Assembly (NCBI GenBank): GCA_948474755.1
Contig: CAOLHI010001649.1
Location: 1-64,000, forward strand
Direction of reading: 5' to 3'
DNA from: Ctenosaura bakeri
Lineage: Eukaryota > Chordata > Lepidosauria > Squamata > Iguanidae
Length of the DNA stretch: 64,000 nt
A program made the position numbers and the translations under genes. The notes below the pieces were generated by a model. That model was not told the origin of the DNA and ran no database searches. It saw nothing but the letters and a program-made list of their open reading frames with translations. Shown one piece after another: positions 44,429 to 55,063 of the stretch (position 1 is the stretch's first letter; every line of letters begins with the position of its first letter).

Positions 44429-45642
44429 CCTAGAATGCCTCAGTGTGACAGTATCTCCAAATATCTCCTCAAGTATCTCCAAATATCTCCTCAAAATTCC
44501 AGGAACATTTTGATTCACCTACATACTAGTCATGGTGCCATTTTATACATGAGCTAAAGTACATGTAATTAAAAGAAGAATATATTCTTCCAATTTAACC
44601 CTGCTCTTGGTTTTTTTTCCCTCTGTTGTAGGCCCCTTCCTCACGGACTTGGTCTTTGTAATGTTTCTTGTACATAGATGGTACTATATAAAATGAGGAG
44701 AGGTTGGTAGAGGAATTGGTGGCGTGGTACTGGTTGTGGCTTAGGAATGGTCTTGATAGTCCTAATGCATAGCCTGTTCCAGAAGAAAAAGAGGAGAAAG
44801 GCAGCTGTTCATTCTCTTGGTTCTCTTAGAGGTCTTAGATACCACCATTTACCATGCAGTCCTTCAAGATATGTTCTTCAGGTATAGAGTTGGAGGAACA
44901 GTGCTCCAGTAGTTCTGCTCCATCTTCAAAGGCCAACACCAGAGTGCTGCTCAACCCCATGGCATTTATTCTACGAAGTTCTGTCCATGTTCCCATTCTC
45001 TTTAACACTGACCTTCTAAAACAGTTCACTAGAGGATTTAGGGTAGGAGGTCACCATTACACAAATTACATCCAAACCTATTGCACAATGTTGGCTCAAA
45101 AGTATCTCTGTGATTCAAAGTACCTTCCATTAGCTGTGGCCGGGTGCTCCAAAGATGAACTGTCCTAAGGAGTTACCTCAAGCTGTAGTAGTACCTTCTG
45201 TTGTTTGCTGAAATGTGTTATTATTAGGAACGTAGAAGACTGTGTGAAGACTACAGTGAAAATATGATCATTAAGTTACTAAGAAAGATGAGGAATATTA
45301 CTCCAGAGAGTAAGCAGTACAGGCTACTGGTCTTTTTCAAAACATAATTCAGGGTATTGATGATCACTCTCAAAACCCTGCACAGTAGGGACATGAGTAT
45401 CTCAAAGTATACCTTGTTCCCACAAGCCTATGTGTTGAGATCAAGTGAAATGGCCACTACGTTTGAGGTGCGGTATCTGGGAAATGTAAAAAGGCTTTTT
45501 TTGGGGGAGCATTCCCTATTCATGTAATCTGATCAGCACAGAGGTTCTCCTGATACCATCTTCTTGATGGCAAGCAAATAATATCTTATTCTCCAAGGGT
45601 CTAAAACTTTTGAGCTTTTTTTAAAAACTCCATTGTCCTAAA
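44429..45642. other. Unassigned intergenic DNA
   Basis: No gene recognised. A pyrimidine tract before TGTAG at 44608-44632 resembles a splice acceptor, but no credible exon follows. Confidence 0.4.
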
Positions 45643-45752
45643 CAGAGGGCGAAATGATGACTCCCAGTGTTCCCTAACCAGCATGGACAGTGGTCATGCT
45701 TGCTGGGAGCTTCTGGGAGTTTAGCCCAGTCAAATAACTTTTACAAACTCTG
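45643..45752. mobile_element. Palindromic hAT-like MITE (AGCTTGG-ended family), shortened
   Basis: CAGAGGGCG with GATGACTCCCAG at the left and GGGAGTTTAGCCC then AACTTTTACAAACTCTG at the right. Flanks GTCCTAAA and GTTCTAAC match at 6 of 8. Confidence 0.5.
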
Positions 45753-46514
45753 GTTCTAACCATAGCTTAGAATGGGCCAGAGAAAAAAATTAGCCAGCAG
45801 CAACAATAGCAACAATGTAAATGACACTACTACCCTAAGGATCCCTCACACAGATGCTATAGAATTGAATGAAAACTGTAGAAGAGGACAACCAACACCC
45901 ATTCATTTCAGTAGTGACTTTCCATTCTTACTGTTCGTGCCCTGAATTTCAGATGCAAACATGTTAAATTAATAATATCTAACGAGGTGTTAGATGAATT
46001 AGTTGAAATTAAGATTGGAAAGTTATCTAATCTGACATTACAGAGGAAAAAAAATTCCAAATTGTGTTGTTTCCAGTAATAAAGAGATGGTAGCAAATCT
46101 AGTGTAGATTTCCTAGGGTATTATAAAAACCCTTCTGAATCGTTTTCTTTAGGAAATATAGATACTTCACATTCTTTCCCCACCCCTTTTTTTCTTTCTG
46201 CATCTCCGTTTGGGGAAAAAGAGAACTGAAGTATTAAAAAAAAAAACCTTTGTTAGAATGATGTGCAGCTCCCCATCATCTTCTGATATTCCCTTGATTT
46301 CTAATTGTGTTTTTCACATTTTTAGCAAAAGAAATACAGGAGAAAAAACCAGAAATATAACCTATATTATTATACTTTAATGCGATGTTCTACTTTTCTG
46401 TTTGTAGTTCTTGAAGTTTTTGTCTTACTTCATTAAACATTTAATAAATCACTGCCAGTTTTGTGACAGATTTTAACCATAACACAAACAGCAGGAGGTG
46501 TAAACTCAGTTCAG
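45753..46514. other. Unassigned intergenic DNA
   Basis: No gene or repeat recognised. Confidence 0.4.
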
Positions 46515-46625
46515 TTCGGATAGGCATATAATACCCGTGTCGACATCATCATCCCCTCCGGGCATATCGGCAAAACGACCAATGGAAGCTAAGCTTTTTC
46601 CGACAAAGCTTCGAAAATAAAGTTT
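46515..46625 (+). other. CpG-dense short segment, unidentified retroelement scrap
   Basis: Eight CpGs occur in about 105 bp, unlike the flanks. It contains a TATA-like CATATAATACCC (about 46526), inverted GAAGCT/AGCTTC and an AATAAAG at about 46617. It could be part of an LTR or LINE end. I cannot define the termini. Confidence 0.35.
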
Positions 46626-47518
46626 TCTTCTTTTATCTTACTACAAATCAATTGGAGCCCTTACAGCAAAATCCTATAAAATAACTTCAAACACCACTTC
46701 TTAGTCTAAAAATTTGTATTATGGCTCAAACTCTTTGAAGTTTTTATGACTGAAGTTTGGAGAAAAATGATTTAAGTGCTATCTGCTAGACATCAGAGTG
46801 TCAAAATTTCGCTCAGTTTTTCTTGACATATAAACTGCTACCTACTGTATGTTTTTAGGATTTTTTTTACTTGCTTTTAACCATCTAACCCAGTTTGCCT
46901 GATAAAAGTTACTTAACTGCAGTTTATCCTACTACATTAATCCCCTTTAAAGGTTCAGCAGTCTATAACTGATTATTTTACAATATTTTTTTTTTAAAAA
47001 ACACAATCTCATCCCACACAATCCAGAAAAGGTTCTTTTAAAAAAAATTGCACATATTTTCTTTGTCATGTTGATTTTAAGTAAGTGAAGAAGGCAGGTA
47101 GAATCTTCAGCATTTTTTCAGAACAGGCAGCAAAGTACTGGACCCTTATAGAAAAGAAAAAGACTGGGGACGTGTTATAGAAAATATGCAGTCCTAAATG
47201 GATCATCAAGTAGGGTGAGATGCTTCTCCTCAGGGTATTTTTCTACAATGAGGGACTCAGAGGAAAAACAGAAGTGCTGGCAGTAAATTCAGGTCATTAG
47301 GGTTTCATAATGCTTCTTTTGAAACAAGCAGATGAAATGTGTGCTATTTATATCCTTTTCAGAATCCCAAGGAAATGCTGGAGAATGGTCTAGGACTAAT
47401 CGTTTTTGTTGATATTTAAGTAACAAAGTGACACACTAGTGGTATATGACATTCTCTCTCATGAGCTGTGCTTCTAATAGGAGGACTGCTTTGAGCCGAG
47501 TAGGCTATCTTCAGTAAT
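46626..47518. other. Unassigned AT-rich intergenic DNA
   Basis: No gene or repeat recognised beyond T and A tracts at 46860, 46985 and 47038. Confidence 0.4.
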
Positions 47519-47647
47519 TAGAGCTCAGAAAAGTTGCTTTTTGGATTACAGTTTTCTACCAGGAAGACTATGTACTATGGTACGTAACACTCATCATGCT
47601 GGTTGGAGAATTTTGAAAGTTTAAAAAAGTAACCTTTTCAAGCTCTG
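47519..47647. mobile_element. Palindromic hAT-like MITE (AGCTTGG-ended family), diverged
   Basis: TAGAGCTCAGAAAAGTTGC with GGATTACAG at the left; AAAAAGTAACCTTTTCAAGC then TCTG at the right. The centre is replaced or diverged. Confidence 0.55.
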
Positions 47648-48065
47648 CCAGCAAGCAAGGAAAGGCTACAAAGCATCTAAGATTATTATCATGTCTCCCT
47701 TCAACTGTTTGAAATTAAATTTCCTGTATTTCAACTAAGCTAGTACACAGTAACACAAGACATCATTGTAGACCAGCAGGGCATTGGGAAGGGGCTGGAG
47801 GACAAATATGCACAACAAGTGCCTACAACTAACTGTATCAGACCTAAAAATGGTCAAAATAAAATAAAATAAAAAAATTCCAGGCTTTAAAAAAACCCAA
47901 AACCCAAAAATTCCCTGCACATCCACTTCCATTTTTGATTTTGATGGCTGGGGAGGAGGTTGACCTGTTTTAGGCGAGACCTGTTTTAGGCAAGAGTCAC
48001 TGCTTCAGGTGGGTCCTGAAGCTCTGTGGGCTGCAAACATTACCTGGGCCCCCATGCAAATCATA
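47648..48065. other. Unassigned DNA with a 16-bp tandem duplication
   Basis: GACCTGTTTTAGGC occurs twice with a 16-bp period at 47962-47991. No gene seen. Confidence 0.45.
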
Positions 48066-48695
48066 GGCTGAATAGCACAGCTATAGTGCTATTATCCCAC
48101 TTTCAACATCTGTGGAATTCTGTGGTTTGTAGTTTACTGAGGCCAAAGAGCTCTTCAGCTGAGAATTCTAAAGGCCCCTCCCTAAACTGCAAGCCTCAGG
48201 ATTCCATAGGATAGTGAAAGTGGAATAATAACACTATAACAATGGCCCTTTTCGCACAACATTCGCCATGCAAAAGGGCTTCTGGAATGTCGCACAATTG
48301 CAAGGAGCTGTCCACATGATGTCCTCACAATTGCATGATGCTGCCGGGGCTGGCAGCTGCTGATCGTGCACTATTTCATTTTCATCTTCTAGCCAAAAAT
48401 GGTGCGTGATTGTGCATCGCTCCAGGACCCCGCATGCACTTACCATGCGTGCGGAACCTCCAGAGCCACAAAACTCATGCTTCCTGCCCCAGAGCAGCCT
48501 GGGAAAATCCCAGGCTGCACTGCGGAAGGAAGAGGAGGAGCCCTCACACTGCCTGCTCGCTGGCGGGCAGCAGCTGCGGAGGCAAAGCAGCAGGGAATCA
48601 AGAGCCTCTCACAAGAGGCTGCTCGTGCAATCCCCACACCCCAGTGCTGCAAAAAGGTAAGGTGTGAAAAGGGCCAATGTAGTGAGGAAATGATC
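48066..48695. mobile_element. GGCC-ended palindromic MITE, family 1, split by a family 2 MITE
   Basis: The left part 48066-48243 (GGCTGAATAGCACAGC, family palindrome arms) and right part 48676-48695 (AATGTAGTGAGGAAATGATC) join across the inserted element into the sibling sequence CACTATAACA(A/G)TGTAGTG. An ATA duplication flanks the whole (48063-48065 and 48696-48698). Confidence 0.85.
48244..48675 (+). mobile_element. GGCC-ended MITE, family 2 (432 bp), nested
   Basis: Ends GGCCCTTTTCGCAC and GTGTGAAAAGGGCC, with a perfect AAT duplication (48241-48243 and 48676-48678) inside the family 1 copy. It shares AGCCAAAAATG, CTTACC and CCCAGGCTGC blocks with 55113-55540. The overlapping frames on both strands are GC-rich artefacts. 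Confidence 0.88.
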
Positions 48696-48698
48696 ATA

Positions 48699-49249
48699 GT
48701 TATAGCATAGCAACAAAACCTATCTGCCAGTTCTTAGCAGAGTTAAACATTTTCAAAGTTCACTTAAATAATGCCATCTTCACATTTATAAGAATAAAAA
48801 TGTAAATATGTAGTCAAGATCCTGCGTCATCATGCACAGCTATGAAAATGAAACTGCTAATCCCTCCCCAAATCCTTTAATTCTTAATTCTTAACTCTTA
48901 AGCCAGTCAGTGCTCCCAACCAAAGATTTCTGAAATGCCACAGATCAGGGAACTGAAATATTATGACTGCAGTGTTCTACAGGTTACAGGGCACATTGAG
49001 TCAGGTAGCTGGAGAGACCCTTCAGAGTCCTGCTGCAATGGCTTCTCTCAGTGTGCCTCATGACTGGAAAGGTGCTGCAGTCATAACTTCCCAGTGCCTC
49101 AATCTGCAGCATTCCCAGAAACCCTTCACTGGAATGCCATCCGGCTTAAGATGTAGATTTTGGGGGTTATGTTTGCGCATTGATAACTCTTACATGAACA
49201 CCAAAACTTACAATGTCTGGCTACAGTCTCATAAATATTGAATAGGGTG

Positions 49250-49254
<5 letters not shown>
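48699..49254. other. Unassigned intergenic DNA
   Basis: No gene or repeat recognised. Confidence 0.35.

Positions 49255-49281
<27 letters not shown>
49255..49281 (+). repeat. (AG)n microsatellite
   Basis: About 13 AG units. Confidence 0.95.
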
Positions 49282-49283
<2 letters not shown>

Positions 49284-50795
49284 TATATTGTTTTAAAGTA
49301 TTGGAGTTTTAATATGGCTCTGAAAATTCCAACCTCCTGTTGATACTTGGACTTTTAGGCACCAAGCTACCATGTTGGGAGAAAGGCAAGATAAAAATAA
49401 ACAATGAAGTGTTTATTATATGCTAAACTGGAAGTAGAGTTAGAATGAAGAATTCACCCTAAGTTAATTGGCCCCAATGCAGAGATTTGTGTGCCTCAGC
49501 AATGTACCTGAATCATGCTAATTTGTAGAACTTCCATTAACTTCACTGGAAGGTGTCCGGTCTGGGCTAAGGGGTGAATGTATGGATTGGCTTTCTTCAG
49601 AGAAATGAATGAAAGGCAGTTCAGGCTAGGGAGATGCATCCAGCTGATAGACTGCTGTGAATGTACTTAGAGTCTTTAGTTTGTGTTGTTAGATGGGTTC
49701 AAATCATGAATTTCAAATATCTGATTTTCAAATATCTGGAGTTTGGGTGTCCTCCTTCCTCTTCTCCTCTCCTCGTCCTTATTATTACCAATTTACTCTC
49801 TCTGGTTTTAAACAACATAGAAAATTGCCCAGAAACTGATCATATACTTAGCAGGGAAAAAATTGTGATAGTCAACAGGGTTGGTAAAATTAACTCCAGC
49901 AATGACTATGGAGGAGTAACTCCACAGTGCAACTTTTGAATGAGCTCAAGTAAAATGACATATTTACACAAGAAAATGAATCAAAATCTGTCTTTTTCAG
50001 GACCAGAGTGCCTAACACCCTGTTAGATATTTCTGTGTTTGACCCTTTCTTCAGTCTCCCCCTGCTCCTCTTATCCTGTAGTTCTACCAAAGGCTCACAC
50101 TAGGGCAGCCATTGGACATTAGCACTCTGATAGGTTCTGAGAGTTGTCCAGGCCTGTTGGGAATTATGAGAAATGCAGTTCCTATGGTCTCCATCTTCTG
50201 CACTAGGTACTAGTATACCTCAGTTAACAAGAAAATTTGGTACCAGAGGTAGAAATAACATGGAAAGGATAGGCTTCTACACAACAGCAGCAGCAACAAC
50301 AACAACAGGAGTACTTTGATGTGTTTCAGCAAACCTTTTATCTAAAACTAACAGTATGCAAATATAAAATGAAACAACCAAGTCAAGCATAAGTAAACAA
50401 AAACATTTTGAACTTTCTAGAGACCACATGAAGACTTCTTCTAAATGCATCTAGAGAATTTTTTTTTCATTCACAGCTTCTACTTTTCTTATGATTTCCA
50501 TTGTGGTGGTCAACATATACATCTATGCTTTCTTTTTAATGTGCTAGCATTTTGTTTTGTTTTGCTCTTCATTCATGCATGGATTCTGGGGCCAGCTGCT
50601 TTGTTCTTTGCCTGTTGTGAGTGGGCACACAGAGCCACAGTCAGATTTCCCAGTTCAAGTTTCATTCCATTGTTTACTATAGACACAGGGCTACAACCCA
50701 ACAATGAAAATCTGCATTTCTCCTGCTCTCCTTCACCATCCTTCCAGTGCAGATGATACTTTAAAAAAATCACATCTAGATAGACAGAGGACAAA
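49282..50795. other. Unassigned intergenic DNA
   Basis: No gene recognised. A CAG/AAC-type simple tract lies at 50285-50308. The 103-codon frame at 50445 has no recognisable motif. Confidence 0.4.
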
Positions 50796-51328
50796 GGCCG
50801 TTTCCACACTAGAGCGTTATAGTGCTATGATTCCACATTCAACATCCTATGGAATCCTGGGGTTTGCAGTTTTGGGAGGAGCCAGGTGGCCCCTCTGTTA
50901 CTGCGCTTATGTTATGTCTGGTGAGAGCGCTAGATATCTCTTGATATCAAATAATTTGGCCTTTACTTGACCTCCTCTGCCACCCTGCTCCACGTGTTTG
51001 CAAAGGCCACTGGACGAGCATGTAATCAGGCACGGCCATTAATGGTTGTACATTCCAAACCTCATTTGGGAAGGCAACTTAATGCCTCTTCGATGATTTA
51101 GGGACCATCTTTCTTGCAAACATACCTTGCTCAGCGCAACTTTACACAAAGACGCTTGGCCGAGTGCTGGCAAGTCCTTTATGTTGAGCCATTTGCATAC
51201 TGGCCATACTATTGTCATCCAGCACTAAGCTAATCATATAAAACCTGACTTTTTCCAACGCTTTTGTCCAGCTCCAAATTTCCTTTGTTCTCACCGAGCA
51301 TGGCATGGCCTGCAGGTAAAATCCACCC

Positions 51329-51336
51329 TATAAAAG
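51329..51336 (+). promoter_or_regulatory. TATA box of the solo LTR
   Basis: TATAAAAG, 434 bp into the LTR, with a GC-rich downstream region. The position fits a U3 promoter that would start transcription about 25-30 bp downstream. Confidence 0.7.
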
Positions 51337-51355
51337 GTCCCCGATTTCGAGCCTT

Positions 51356-51510
51356 CCTCGGATCACCCTGGACTTCCATCTAGCCTTGCTGCCGCTCTGT
51401 CCAGCGAAGTTGTCCCCTCAGTTCCCCATAACTGAGTCTGCTCTGCCCCTCGGATCGCTCTGGACTTCCATCCCGCCTTGCTGTCGGTTTGTCTGAAGAG
51501 TTCCCCTCAG
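51356..51510 (+). repeat. 92-bp-period duplication in the LTR
   Basis: CCTCGGATC followed by CTGGACTTCCATC and GCCTTGCTG begins at 51356 and again at 51448, each copy ending CCCCTCAG. Confidence 0.85.
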
Positions 51511-51659
51511 CGAACCACGCTGAGCTTCCTTCTCTGCAACCTCCGCTTCTCTCCAGTACTACAAGATAAGGTGTTGGATCACCCATTTCCCCCTGAAAAC
51601 ACTCGTTTTTATTTCTTAGCTAGCTGTGTGCATGTGTGTGCATGTGTTGTTTGTCCTTT

Positions 51660-51665
51660 AATAAA
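51660..51665 (+). terminator. Polyadenylation signal of the solo LTR
   Basis: AATAAA followed by a T/G-rich stretch (TATTTTTGTTAC). It would end transcripts at the R/U5 junction. Confidence 0.7.
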
Positions 51666-51949
51666 GCTATTATTTTTGTTACTTTTAAACTTGTCTGACT
51701 GCTCTTCTGACCTGACGCTGTATACATAGGGTTAAAGATCCCAGCTAAAGTTACCCTGCCTCTCGTTAGCTTAAAGAGAGTGCTCGAGTTAATTTCCCCA
51801 TCTTGTGTTGGTATTTGGTTATTTGGGCGTCCCTCCCGGGACCCCCACAATACAGGGTAACACCTCCCGAAACTGCAAACCCCTGGATTCCATAGGATGT
51901 TGAATGTGGAATCATAGCACTATAACACTCTAGTGCGGAAATGGCCAAA

Positions 51950-52334
51950 GAAGAAAAGGGGGCTGGGCAAGGGTAGAAACCTTTGTAAAAGGAGCTTCTT
52001 GTCAGAGGGTGTTAACTGAGGCATATCTGTATCATAGAACAAAATAATCAAAACAGAGTAGATAGCATTCTTTATATATAAAAAAAATTAGCACAACTAA
52101 AAACCGATTAAAAAATACATTGCTTTGTGGGCTCTCATAATAGCCAGTAACGAATGAAAGTGACAGTGAATGTGGGAGCATTCTTCATACTTTGGGGTGG
52201 GAACAGGGATAGAGATATCATTTCACAGCCTTAACAGTTCCACAATAATTGAAGCAAAGATCTTGCTTCAAGGTGTGACAGTTCCTATATCACATCTAGT
52301 AGCTACACTAAGCAAGGCCTTATTAAGCAACTAA
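51950..52334. other. Unassigned intergenic DNA
   Basis: No gene or repeat recognised. Confidence 0.35.
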
Positions 52335-52811
52335 GGCCCTTTCTACACACGGGCGAAGAAACGGGGGAAACCACACTGAAACGGAGCTTACCTGAGTCCG
52401 CCGCCACGTGGAGCAGCGCCTTTTTGCTGCTCCACATTCCTTGGCATCCCGCGGTGTGCCGCGGGGCCCAAAATGGCGGCTTACGACTGGCAGAGGTTCT
52501 CCACCGACCAGAGAAGCTCGCCAGCCAGAAAACCCACCCCCGGCAGATCTGCAGGCATGCCCTTGCGTGCGCCTGCAAATCCATACCGGGTGCTGTGACG
52601 GGGCTGCACGCGGCTGCACGATCGTGCTTTTTAAAAACCACTTGAAAAGTGGTTTTCAAAAAGCACACAGCGCCGCCACTTCCGGGCACCCTAGCGTGGA
52701 TTGGGGTGTGGAACTACACAAAAGTAGTCCATCCCAATCCACTTTACGGTGTAGACGACCTCTGTCAGAGGTCTCTCTACACTGTTTTTAAACCCCCGTG
52801 TGGAAAGGGCC
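52335..52811 (+). mobile_element. GGCC-ended GC-rich MITE, family 3 (477 bp)
   Basis: Ends GGCCCTTTCTACACACGGG and CCCGTGTGGAAAGGGCC with a perfect TAA duplication (52332-52334 and 52812-52814). It is homologous to 3412-3867 (AAAATGGCGGCTTA, GAAGCTCGCCAGCC). The internal 19-bp hairpin (52624-52642 with 52648-52666) has one mismatch. The long frames on both strands share the artefact pattern of the siblings. Confidence 0.87.
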
Positions 52812-52814
52812 TAA

Positions 52815-53450
52815 AGTTGCACTAGTAGATAGGTGGCTTCTCAAATGTGTGGGCCATAGGCTATGACGGACTTGAACAGTAAACATCAGCACTTTGAAGT
52901 GGGTGTACATGCTCATGTCACCCTACACTTATCAGGAGACACACCACATTTTACACAAGCTGAAGTTTCCAAGTTGACTCATTCAGAACATATTACTGCC
53001 TCATTCTGAGCATGCAACAGTATCCAACCTAGAAATAAAGAAAGCACAGATCAGTATTGCAAGGTCTCCCTATCTAAAAAGATGTAAACTGTACTATAAA
53101 GAGCTAATAGAAAGCTCTCCTGGGTATAACAACCTGCTGACCGGAATTAGGACCAGAAACTGCCAGAACTCCCCCAGTGTTTTAGGAGTTATTCATTATA
53201 CAAAAAGAGTGATGATACAACAGGTTGTTTCAGTACTTTACAAAAATAATGTTGCTATGTCCTTGTTACCTAGAAGAATAAGTGGTTATTTTAACAAGTT
53301 ATTTCCTGTTCTAGGCAGTGTTAAAGGAAGTGCAGAAGTGCAGAACCAATTTCCAGTTTAGCAGAATTTCAGTCTCAGTACTATTTCACTCCAGAAATCC
53401 AACTGTGCAGAATCCCCCCCTCACTTTATACACTGGCTACACCAGTTTAA
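52815..53450. other. Unassigned intergenic DNA
   Basis: No gene or repeat recognised. Confidence 0.35.
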
Positions 53451-53652
53451 GGCCATTTCTGCACTAGACTGTTATAGTACTGTTATTCCACTGTCAACAT
53501 CCTATGAAATCCTGGAGTCTGCAGTTTCAGGAGAGGCATTTAGAATTCTCAGCCAGGGAACTCTTTGGCCTCCGTAAACTACAAACCCCAGAATTCCACA
53601 GGATGTTGAAAGTGGAACAATAGCACTATAACAGTGTAGGGTGGAAATGGCC
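53451..53652. mobile_element. GGCC-ended palindromic MITE, family 1 (202 bp)
   Basis: GGCCATTTCTGCACTAGACT and AGTGTAGGGTGGAAATGGCC ends enclose the standard arms and centre. The flanking triplets TAA and TAT differ by one base. Confidence 0.85.
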
Positions 53653-55063
53653 TATGTTTCTAATCTCAGATAAGCTCTCAACATGATCATCAATAGTGTA
53701 ACAAATAGATGATAGAAACAAGCAACAAAACACAAAACACACTTTCCTACTATCAGTACATTGCATCACACTACACTAAATAAAATTGTACTCTTCCATC
53801 TTAACAGTGGAATATCCATTTGGCAAACTTCTTCACCACAAAAATAAAACACCATTTCAGACCAAACAAGTTACACCAGCATTTTGTGCTGAAGTGAACA
53901 GCAAGATGGCACCACCTCCACATTCCAAGTACAGAAGCCAGGCCAACTCGAAATGAAACATACTTCAATACTGATGACAGGATAATGTCTTCCTCCACAC
54001 TTGAGGCAGTATGTTAACTGAGTGTGCTCAAGGCATGTAATGTGGCATACAGAAATATATCAACTAACAGAGGAGTATGGCTGAGGATTCAAAAGTTACA
54101 TGCACACTAGCATCTGCTGCCTTAAATAATACCTCACTCTGCCTCATGATCCCTCTGCCATGTTGCTGCTTCATGTGGGAGACTATTAGACCCGTTCCTT
54201 GTAAAGTAACCTTTATCTGTTCAAATGGTACTATGGTATATATGGCACTAGAAAGTGGCATGGGACAGTATGGTCCTCGTTTGTGGTACAGTTTTATCCC
54301 ATTGGAGCTTTGATTTCCTCTACTGGCTTCAATTGAATTTAGGACTATGAGGGAGGCCAGCAGGCTAGATCAACCTTCCTCACCAAGCAGCGAATGCTGT
54401 AATGGCCACAATTACTCTAGGACTGAATGGAGCTCAGATATGAGCAAACAGTGATTTCCTGCCAAGAGAATCATCTGTGCTACCCTGTTTCCAAATACAC
54501 CATACGCAGACTCAGTGGTTAATTCCTTGTCTTAGTGAAAGGTCTGGAAGAACATTCTACACCAATAGCCAAAGAAAATATTAGATCTGCCACTGAACCG
54601 TAACTGAAACACCATGGGGTGTGGATGTTCTGCTCTTTTGAGATGAAACCACCACTTTTTGTGCTGAGTTTACCCTTGCATTTGGCATACACTCTTCCTT
54701 GAGGGAATCAAAGGAATGTGGATGACCCTATATGCTGGTGAAGACTATAGAAGTTTAGCAAACAAGGATACTTGGATTTAACAGGCTGCTGGAAATTTCT
54801 TTTCACAAAAACAGTCCTGTGCTTAAAAATTCTTGGAAGGACAGCCTACTACACAAACAAACACAGACAAAAACAGTGCAGGCCTTTGGTGCTGTCTTAT
54901 TAACACCTAAACAATTTTACAGTCCTATTAAATATTTAGAAACAGCTTAAATGCCTACAAAGAATTATTCATTGCAGAATAGTGTGGTGAGATGTTTTAA
55001 GTTTTTTTTTAACTTTTGATAAAATTTATTTTACAAATTTTCTCCCCATAGACATCATAGTAT
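53653..55063. other. Unassigned intergenic DNA
   Basis: No gene or repeat recognised. Open frames are under 80 codons. Confidence 0.4.

Larger units (their letters stand above)
50896..51862 (+). mobile_element. Solo LTR of an endogenous retrovirus or LTR retrotransposon (967 bp)
   Basis: Starts TGTTACTGCG, ends CAGGGTAACA (6-bp perfect inverted termini TGTTAC/GTAACA) and is flanked by a perfect CCTC duplication (50892-50895 and 51863-51866). A TATA box TATAAAAG lies at 51329-51336 and a polyadenylation signal AATAAA at 51660-51665, so U3, R and U5 can be read in order. A 92-bp tandem duplication falls downstream of the TATA box. No internal genes or partner LTR remain. The 83-codon frames within are not proteins. 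Likely class I ERV-type by its 4-bp target; the host family is inferred only. Confidence 0.88.
50796..51946. mobile_element. GGCC-ended palindromic MITE, family 1, split by a solo LTR
   Basis: The left arm 50796-50895 (GGCCGTTTCCACACTAGAGC, CATTCAACATCCTATGG) and right arm 51863-51946 (CATAGGATGTTGAATG, CTCTAGTGCGGAAATGGCC) are nearly perfect inverse copies, and an AAA duplication flanks them (50793-50795 and 51947-51949). The arms differ little, so this copy is young. Confidence 0.87.

Noticed and set aside
44608..44700. Polypyrimidine tract and TGTAG resembling a 3' splice site before a short hydrophobic frame
   Set aside because: The frame closes after about 20 codons, no donor or partner exon is visible, and such tracts are common by chance.
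51800..51845. Possible retroviral primer-binding site (TTTGGGCGTCCC resemblance)
   Set aside because: It lies inside the LTR, before the terminal GTAACA and target duplication, so it is not in the position of a primer-binding site.
52303..52791. Overlapping 127-128 codon frames on both strands
   Set aside because: Entirely within the GC-rich MITE 52335-52811; no codon-level signal and no homology known to me.
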